A stretch of 64,000 bases of DNA from assembly GCF_000376565.1 (NCBI RefSeq), contig NZ_BARG01000042.1:120146-184145 (forward strand). Direction: 5' to 3'. The notes under the pieces were generated by a model, which saw nothing but the letters and a program-made list of their open reading frames with translations, did not search any database and was not told where the DNA came from. The first letter of the stretch is position 1. Every line of letters begins with the position of its first letter. The position numbers were made by a program, and so were the translations under genes. This DNA comes from Streptomyces hokutonensis. GTDB taxonomy: Bacteria > Actinomycetota > Actinomycetes > Streptomycetales > Streptomycetaceae. Of this stretch, positions 58,860-64,000 are shown piece after piece.

Positions 58860-59957
58860 GTGCCCGACCCCCACGACGACTTCACGGTTTACGCGCACGC
58901 GCGGCTGCCCCGGCTGGTCACCACCGCGCACCTGCTCTCCGGTGCGACCGGAGACCCCCGCGAGGCGACCGAGCTGGTGCGGAGAACGCTGGTGGGAGTG
59001 TGCGCGCGGTGGCGCCGGATACCTCGGGACGACGTGGACTTCTATGTACGGCGGTCCCTGGTGAAGGAGTTCCTGCGCGGGGCGCGCCGCCAACAGGCTC
59101 CGTCCCGCGGTGTGTTGAAGGACACGTCCGCACGGCAGCGGGCCGTGCTCGTGATGCTGCACCGGGAGGGGCTGCGGGAGGCGGAGGTCGCCCAGCTGCT
59201 CGGCTGGTCCGCCGGTGCGGTGAGCAGCCGGGCCCGGCGGGGGCTGGCGGTGTGCGGGGGTGACGCGGGACGGCTGCGGGAGCTCTTCGCGGAAGCGGCT
59301 CAAGTCGGCCCGGAGGATGTCCCGTTCGGCGTTCCGCTTGATGCCGTCGAGCGTCAGGGCCGAGCGCTGCGGCGCCGCCGTAGAACCGTGGTCGCCGCGC
59401 TCTGCGCGCTGCTGCTCGTCCCGGCGGGTGTGTTCGCCGTCGACCGGGTCGTGGGCGGTGGCACCGCGGCCGGGTCGGTCGGCGGGGCGGTCGACGTGGC
59501 GCGGAGTCCGATACGGATCGTCGCGCCGGGTGAGCGGGTGGCCGCCGTGCCGGGGGTGCAGGTCTGGCTGACGAGCGACGGCAAGCACTGGTCGACACCA
59601 CAACGGCCCAACCAGTTCCTCGGGTTGAGCGAAGACAGCTCCGCGAGCGGCTCGAAAGGAGATGCCGATAAGCCGGCCGCCTCCGTGCAGCCCGACCGGC
59701 TGAACAGCTCGTACTTCCTGTCCGGCCTGTACCGGGGCCTGTCCGCCGACCCGGCGCGCGTCGAGGTCACCGTCGACGAGAACAGGATGACCGGCACCGT
59801 CCTCACGCTGGCGGGCAGCCCGGGCTGGGGCGTCTGGTACACGCGCGCTCCGCTGTCGCTGGCCGAGCTCAAGTCGAGCTACGGCGACGGCGGTCCGACC
59901 GTCACGGTGTACGACGCGGCCGGCAAGGTCGTCGCGCGGGGCGGGGCCGACTGGTGA
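58860..59957 (+). CDS. Membrane-tethered sigma-factor-like protein (ECF-like domain + TM + outer domain)
   Basis: 365 residues. Residues 1-135 look like a SigE-type ECF factor (ARLPRLVTTAHLLSGATGDPREATELVRRTLVGVCARWRRIP; region-4-like ARQRAVLVMLHREGLREAEVAQLLGWSAGAVSSRARRGL). Residues 177-197 form one membrane helix (TVVAALCALLLVPAGVFAVDR), and about 165 residues lie outside. Tethering a sigma-like DNA-binding module to the membrane joins in one chain what is normally a sigma plus anti-sigma pair. GTG 58860 has CGGAGGA 8 nt upstream. It is translationally coupled (GTGA) to the PBP-like gene. Confidence 0.82.
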   Translation: MPDPHDDFTVYAHARLPRLVTTAHLLSGATGDPREATELVRRTLVGVCARWRRIPRDDVDFYVRRSLVKEFLRGARRQQAPSRGVLKDTSARQRAVLVMLHREGLREAEVAQLLGWSAGAVSSRARRGLAVCGGDAGRLRELFAEAAQVGPEDVPFGVPLDAVERQGRALRRRRRTVVAALCALLLVPAGVFAVDRVVGGGTAAGSVGGAVDVARSPIRIVAPGERVAAVPGVQVWLTSDGKHWSTPQRPNQFLGLSEDSSASGSKGDADKPAASVQPDRLNSSYFLSGLYRGLSADPARVEVTVDENRMTGTVLTLAGSPGWGVWYTRAPLSLAELKSSYGDGGPTVTVYDAAGKVVARGGADW

Positions 59958-61603
59958 GGCGCACCGCCAGGTCCGCCAAGCTGCGCGTCCCGCTCCGCCT
60001 GCGGCTCCGCCGTAACCGGGGCCGCCTGCTGCGGCGGCTGATCATCGCCTTCCTCCTGCTGATCGTGGCGCTGTGCGCGGCCGCGGTCGTCGCGTACCGG
60101 CTGACGGGGATCCCGGATCCGCACCCGGAGACCGTCACCCAGAGCACGGTCTTCGTCGACGACAAGGGCTCGTATCTGGGCCGGCGCGGTCCCGTCGACC
60201 GTCAGGAGGTGCCGCTGTCGCAGGTCCCGAGGTATGTCCAGGACGCCGTGATCGCGGCCGAGAACCGCACCTTCCGCACCGACGACGGGGTGTCGCCGCG
60301 CGCCCTCGCCCGCGCGGTGCTGGCCTCGCTGACCGGCGGCGAACGGCAGGGCGGCTCCACCATCACCCAGCAGTACGTCAAGAACGCGCTGCTGAGCCCG
60401 GAGCAGTCGCTGTCCCGCAAGGCCCGCGAGGCACTGATCGCGATCAAGCTCGACCGCACCCGCTCCAAGGACGAGATCCTGGCCGGCTATCTCAACACCG
60501 TGTATTTCGGCCGGGGTTCGGCCGGTATCGAGGCCGCCGCGCGCAACTACTTCGGCGTGGACACCCGCGAACTGACCGTCTCCCAGGGCGCCGCGCTGGC
60601 GGGGATCGTCAACATCCCGTCGTACTACGAGAAGGCGGGCTCCGATCCCGAGGTGACCGCGACGCTCAGGGCGCGCTGGGAGTGGGTGCTCGACGCGATG
60701 GCGGCGAGCGGGAGCATCACGGCGAAGCAGCGTGCCGAGGCCGTGTTTCCCGCGTTCCGATTCTATCCGCCGGGCGCGACCGAGGGGCAGCGGCAGTACA
60801 TGATCGACGTGGCGGCGCAGGAGGCGGCCGACCGACTGGGCATCACCGAGGACCAGTTGGCGCGCGGCGGCTACACCGTGCGCACCACCTTCGACCTGGC
60901 GCTCCAGGACGCCACCACCGAGGCGGTCAAGGACATCAAGAGCGGCAAGGGCATCACGCTGCACACCGCCGTCGTGGGGATCGTGCCCGGCGACGGGGCG
61001 GTACGGCTGTTGTACGGGGGCTCGGACTACGCGCGGCAGCCGTTCAACGACGCGGTGGGCGGCGCGGTGGAGGCGGGCACGGCGCTGGACCCCTTCGCCG
61101 AGTTCCCGCTCGGCGCCCCGCTGACCGCGCTGTCGAAGACCCCGGCACCCACCCCGCTCAAGCTGGCCTCGGCCTACGCGACCGTGGCGGCGAACGGCAT
61201 GTACGCGGCGCCGTACACGGTCACGAGGATCACCCGGGACGGCCGGACGGTGTACACCGCGCACCCCGACACCCGGCGCGTGCTGGACGAGAAGTCCGCC
61301 TTCCTGGTGAGCGCGCAGATGTCCAAGTCGTACGGCGACGCGCTCCCCGCGGTCCCCACGGCCCAGCGCGCCCCGGAGACGGTCTTCACGGCGGGCGCGG
61401 GCGGCGGCATCACCCGCCGCACCGTGTGGTCCACCCGCCTCGACCCCCGACTCGCCCTCACCACCGCCCTGTTCGCCGACCGCCCCGGCAAGAAGAAGAA
61501 CACGACCGTCCCGGCCCAACTGCCCAACGACCCACCACCGACGGAGACCGCGACCGAAACGACGGCACAGATCTGGCGGCTGGCCACGACGGGGACGGGA
61601 TAG
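59954..61603 (+). CDS. GT51 peptidoglycan glycosyltransferase with degenerate transpeptidase domain
   Basis: 549 residues. Basic N-terminus, a membrane helix at about 29-49, and a GT51 domain at about 85-260 with catalytic E103 (IAAENRTFRTDDGVS), GGSTITQQYVKN (133-144) and the YLNTVYFGRGSAGIEAAA motif. The following penicillin-binding domain lacks its catalytic motifs. Where SxxK should be it reads EAGTALDPF (374-381), only about 25 residues separate this from LASAYATVAANG (normally far more, including SxN), and the KTGT region reads GAGGGITRRTVW. It should polymerise glycan strands but not cross-link them. GTG 59954 overlaps the sigma-like gene stop. Confidence 0.88.
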   Translation: MRRTARSAKLRVPLRLRLRRNRGRLLRRLIIAFLLLIVALCAAAVVAYRLTGIPDPHPETVTQSTVFVDDKGSYLGRRGPVDRQEVPLSQVPRYVQDAVIAAENRTFRTDDGVSPRALARAVLASLTGGERQGGSTITQQYVKNALLSPEQSLSRKAREALIAIKLDRTRSKDEILAGYLNTVYFGRGSAGIEAAARNYFGVDTRELTVSQGAALAGIVNIPSYYEKAGSDPEVTATLRARWEWVLDAMAASGSITAKQRAEAVFPAFRFYPPGATEGQRQYMIDVAAQEAADRLGITEDQLARGGYTVRTTFDLALQDATTEAVKDIKSGKGITLHTAVVGIVPGDGAVRLLYGGSDYARQPFNDAVGGAVEAGTALDPFAEFPLGAPLTALSKTPAPTPLKLASAYATVAANGMYAAPYTVTRITRDGRTVYTAHPDTRRVLDEKSAFLVSAQMSKSYGDALPAVPTAQRAPETVFTAGAGGGITRRTVWSTRLDPRLALTTALFADRPGKKKNTTVPAQLPNDPPPTETATETTAQIWRLATTGTG

Positions 61604-63151
61604 TCACCTGTGCGCGCCCCAGAACGCGCAGTGATGGCGGAGTTCCGCGGTACGGGTGGGAACAATGCGATCCGGTGCCAGGGAAAGCACTGTGTTCCGG
61701 GGCCAGTTGGGGGAAGCGGGGCTGTTCGGGTCTGCCGTGCGGGCGAATTGGGTCCAGTAGTCGAGCATGGTGTCGGCCAGCCGGTGTTGTGCCGCGGTCA
61801 TCTCGCGGGGGCGGCCGACCAGGTCGAACAGGTAGGGCAGTTCGCTCGCGTGCGGTGCGCCGAGCGGGAACGGTGGGGTGCCGGAGGTGAGCGGCGGGGC
61901 GTGCTCGTCGGCGAACTCGTAGCGCCAGGTGGGTACTTGGGCGGCGCGCAGGGCCGTGTCGGTGCGTGCCGTCGGGCAGGCGAAGTTCGCGTCGCCGATG
62001 ACGGCGCCGAACACCGGGCCGCCGTCGGAGCGGTGCACCGGGTACTCGTGGACGATCGCCTTCGCCTGACCCGGGGAGGGGAAGAAGGCGGACACGACGT
62101 CGGGCCAGGTGGTGGGGGTGACGGGGTTGCCAGCCCGGATGATGCCGGCGGCCCAGCCGTTGCCCTCGTCGTGGTTGTTCCCGATGAGGACGGGGACGTG
62201 GTGGAAGCGGCCGGCCGCGATCGCCGCACCGGGGTCGGCGGGCAGCAACGGGGTGTTGTGGGCGGGCTGTTGATCGGTGGCCTGGGCCGCGAGCAGGCGT
62301 GGGACGGACACCCGCCGCAGACAGGCCGTCGTGTCGCGCGCGCCGCCGCAGCCGACCTTCGCCGCGAGGTCCGCGCCCGTGGCGCGTGCCGTGGACAGGG
62401 GGACGGAGGACGGTGCGAACGGGCGGTCGGGGCTGCCCGCGCACGGGCCGCTCTCGATGATCGCCCGGTCGAAGAGGCCCGCGGCGGCGGGTGAGGCGAG
62501 CTGGGCGCAGACGCTGTAGCCGCCCGCCGACTCACCGGCCAGGGTCACGTTCCGCGCGTCGCCGCCGAACGCCCCGATCTCGGTACGCACCCAGCGCAGC
62601 GCGGCCTGCTGGTCGGCCAGTCCGAAGGTGCCGGAGCCGGGCAGCCCCGCGTGGGCGAGGTAACCCAGGGCGCCCAGGCGGTAGTCGACGGTGACGACCA
62701 CGACATCGCCCCGGGTCGCCATGCGGTGGGCGTCGTAGGAGCTGCCCGCTCCGGTGGTGAGGCCGCCGCCGTGCAGCCAGACGATCACCGGTCGCGGGCG
62801 GGCCGGTTCCGCGCCGTCGGGCGTCGTGACGTTCAGGTGGAGGCAGTCCTCGTCCGTACTGCCGCCGGGCACCTCGCCGGCCGGCTGCGGGCAGGCGCTC
62901 GCGGGCCGGGTCGCGTCGCGCACTCCGGCCCAGGGGGCGGCCGGGCGGGGCGGCGCCCAGCGCAGGCGGCCGGCCGGGGGCGCGGCGTAGGGGATGCCCT
63001 CGAAGGTGCGGTAGCCGTCGTGGGCGGCGCCCCGCACCACGCCGTCGTGGACGCGTACCTCGGTGGCGGGCCGGGGCGCGGACCCGGCGGTCGTCGCGAG
63101 TACGGCGGTCAGGGCACAGCCCAGGGTGGTCAGGACGTGGTGTGTGCGCAT
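61604..63151 (-). CDS. Secreted type-B carboxylesterase
   Basis: 515 residues. Signal peptide at about 1-24 (HHVLTTLGCALTAVLATTAG). Carboxylesterase type-B landmarks are FEGIPYAAPPAGRLRWAPPRP, EDCLHLNVTTP, the oxyanion motif LHGGGLTTG, nucleophile S208 in TLAGESAGGYSV, and acid E in NNHDEGNGWA. The catalytic histidine is probably in EFADEHAPP. Hydrolyses carboxyl esters of unknown identity. ATG 63151 opens the signal sequence. Its stop abuts the PBP-like stop with no gap, so the convergent transcripts share terminator space. Confidence 0.93.
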   Translation of the reverse strand: MRTHHVLTTLGCALTAVLATTAGSAPRPATEVRVHDGVVRGAAHDGYRTFEGIPYAAPPAGRLRWAPPRPAAPWAGVRDATRPASACPQPAGEVPGGSTDEDCLHLNVTTPDGAEPARPRPVIVWLHGGGLTTGAGSSYDAHRMATRGDVVVVTVDYRLGALGYLAHAGLPGSGTFGLADQQAALRWVRTEIGAFGGDARNVTLAGESAGGYSVCAQLASPAAAGLFDRAIIESGPCAGSPDRPFAPSSVPLSTARATGADLAAKVGCGGARDTTACLRRVSVPRLLAAQATDQQPAHNTPLLPADPGAAIAAGRFHHVPVLIGNNHDEGNGWAAGIIRAGNPVTPTTWPDVVSAFFPSPGQAKAIVHEYPVHRSDGGPVFGAVIGDANFACPTARTDTALRAAQVPTWRYEFADEHAPPLTSGTPPFPLGAPHASELPYLFDLVGRPREMTAAQHRLADTMLDYWTQFARTADPNSPASPNWPRNTVLSLAPDRIVPTRTAELRHHCAFWGAHR

Positions 63152-63192
63152 GGTCGTCTTCTCCCCGTCGGTCGTTCGTCGGTTGCCGGCTG

Positions 63193-63756
63193 TCAGCCGC
63201 CGCCCATGCCGCCCTGCCCGGCGATCATGGTCGTCGGCAGCGCCCGTACGGCTTTGTCCAGGCCCGGCGCGAGGGCGGCGAGCGAGTCCGTGCAGGCGTC
63301 GATACGCGCCCGGTACGTCTTCCGGTCCCGGCGTGACACGACCGTGCGGATGCCGCCCGCGGCGGCCAGCGCGAGCAGCGCGGCATCGGCCACGGGCAGC
63401 TCGGTCACCGGGACGTCCCCGTGCAGCGCCTCGGACACCCGGACGCGGACCCCGGCGAGCGTCGCGCGGTCCGTGACGGTCACCCGCCGACGGCCGAACG
63501 GGGTGCGCGGCGCCCGCACGGTGAGCACACCCGCCGCGACGAGCCGGTCCTCCACCTCGGCCAGAGTGCGCCTGCGCCGGCGACGCACGAGCCGCTTCCA
63601 GTCGCGCCCGCCGTCCTCCCCCGGCCGGCCGCGCGCCGCGAGGTCGACCAGAGTGGCGGCCCGCACCAGCAGCCGGGTGCGGGCACGGTCGTAGGGGCCC
63701 TCGACCGAGTCGTCGTAGGCGAGCAGATACATGAGGCAGGGCAGATCGTCGTCCAC
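63193..63756 (-). CDS. GOLPH3/VPS74 (GPP34) family protein
   Basis: 187 residues, soluble, mostly helical with basic patches: MYLLAYDDSVEGPYDR, RTRLLVRAATLVDLAARG, RRTLAEVEDRLVAAGVLTVR and ALLALAAAGGIRTVVSRRDRKTYRARIDACTD. This is the small bacterial GPP34 form common in Streptomyces. The eukaryotic relatives bind phosphoinositides, and the bacterial role is unknown. GTG 63756 is the start. It ends in a Gly/Met-rich tail (GQGGMGGG) 42 bp before the esterase start and may share its transcript. Confidence 0.87.
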   Translation of the reverse strand: MDDDLPCLMYLLAYDDSVEGPYDRARTRLLVRAATLVDLAARGRPGEDGGRDWKRLVRRRRRRTLAEVEDRLVAAGVLTVRAPRTPFGRRRVTVTDRATLAGVRVRVSEALHGDVPVTELPVADAALLALAAAGGIRTVVSRRDRKTYRARIDACTDSLAALAPGLDKAVRALPTTMIAGQGGMGGG

Positions 63757-64000
63757 CCTTCGACGCTAGGGCCGCGCGCCCCGCCCCCGGATCGCCCACG
63801 GGAACGGACCGGCACTGGGAGCGCGGGAGGAGCACGGCCCGGCGTCCTCCCTGAGGAGGAGGCGCCGGTGGTCGGGAGCGGCACGGCCGGACGAGACCGG
63901 GCCGAAGGCCACCGACGGTCGAGGACAGCGCGGCCCGCAGGAGGCCGAGTCGAAGACGACCGACGGTCAAGGGCGGCCCGGCCCGATGTCCCTCCTGAGC
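63757..64000. other. Intergenic end of window with imperfect direct repeat
   Basis: No supported gene. The 10-mer ACCGACGGTC occurs at 63911 and 63959, each followed by similar sequence (AGG-C-GC-CGGCCCG), giving an imperfect direct repeat of about 27 bp with 48-bp period. Confidence 0.4.

Noticed and set aside
63911..63985. Imperfect direct repeat with 48-bp period at the window end, considered as a repeat array or CRISPR
   Set aside because: Only two copies, both degenerate, in GC-rich sequence; no third unit is visible before the window ends.

Overview
The window is chromosomal DNA from a high-GC actinomycete, almost certainly Streptomyces. GC3 is strong, genes often overlap by 4 bp (ATGA/GTGA), GTG starts are common, and rare TTA codons sit in regulatory genes. 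The content is also typical: a SARP regulator, ECF sigma factors with membrane partners, a type II polyketide cluster and secreted modular CAZymes. All assignments come from reading translated sequence and recalling protein families; no database search was run.

Left part (1-17.7 kb). It opens with the end of a 4Fe-4S protein coupled to a YhgE/Pip-type membrane protein. Two TetR genes follow, with a decayed SDR gene, and three copies of one 14-bp palindrome in their control regions. Next is a plant-polysaccharide island: a CBM13-GH74 xyloglucanase, a CBM13 protein with an unrecognised catalytic domain, and a GH10-CBM13-GH62 xylanase/arabinofuranosidase. It is interrupted by a LysR / PrpF / dicarboxylate-transporter locus. 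A GCGGCAACC-type element lies about 70-110 bp upstream of each CAZyme gene and of a truncated secreted ORF. A SigE-type ECF sigma with a membrane partner closes the block.

Middle (17.8-38 kb). The 3' half of a tRNA-Gly(CCC) at 17.82 kb looks like an attachment-site remnant. To its right are a convergent response regulator/histidine kinase pair (the kinase has two TTA codons) and an actinorhodin-like type II PKS cluster. The cluster holds KS-alpha, CLF, ACP, a didomain aromatase/cyclase, an ActIII-like C9 ketoreductase, an ActIV-like MBL cyclase, an ActVB-like flavin reductase, an acyl-CoA-dehydrogenase-fold hydroxylase, an ABM-MarR fusion, a FrnE-like DsbA protein, F420/FMN and SDR tailoring enzymes, a SnoaL-like protein, a TetR/MFS export pair and a SARP. 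The CLF gate residues (F/T/F) predict a C16 octaketide, possibly of the benzoisochromanequinone class. The cluster's own Sfp-type phosphopantetheinyl transferase is a pseudogene.

Right part (38-64 kb). This is core/accessory Streptomyces sequence: two secreted proteins of unknown role, a DUF4132-like gene and an alcohol dehydrogenase that are both truncated at one scar near 41.7 kb, an aldo/keto reductase with a divergent XRE regulator, an ABC transporter with a two-component system, a Rieske oxygenase, and two further ECF sigma loci. One of these pairs a membrane-tethered sigma-like fusion protein with a bifunctional-type PBP whose transpeptidase motifs are gone. An esterase and a GPP34-type protein end the window.
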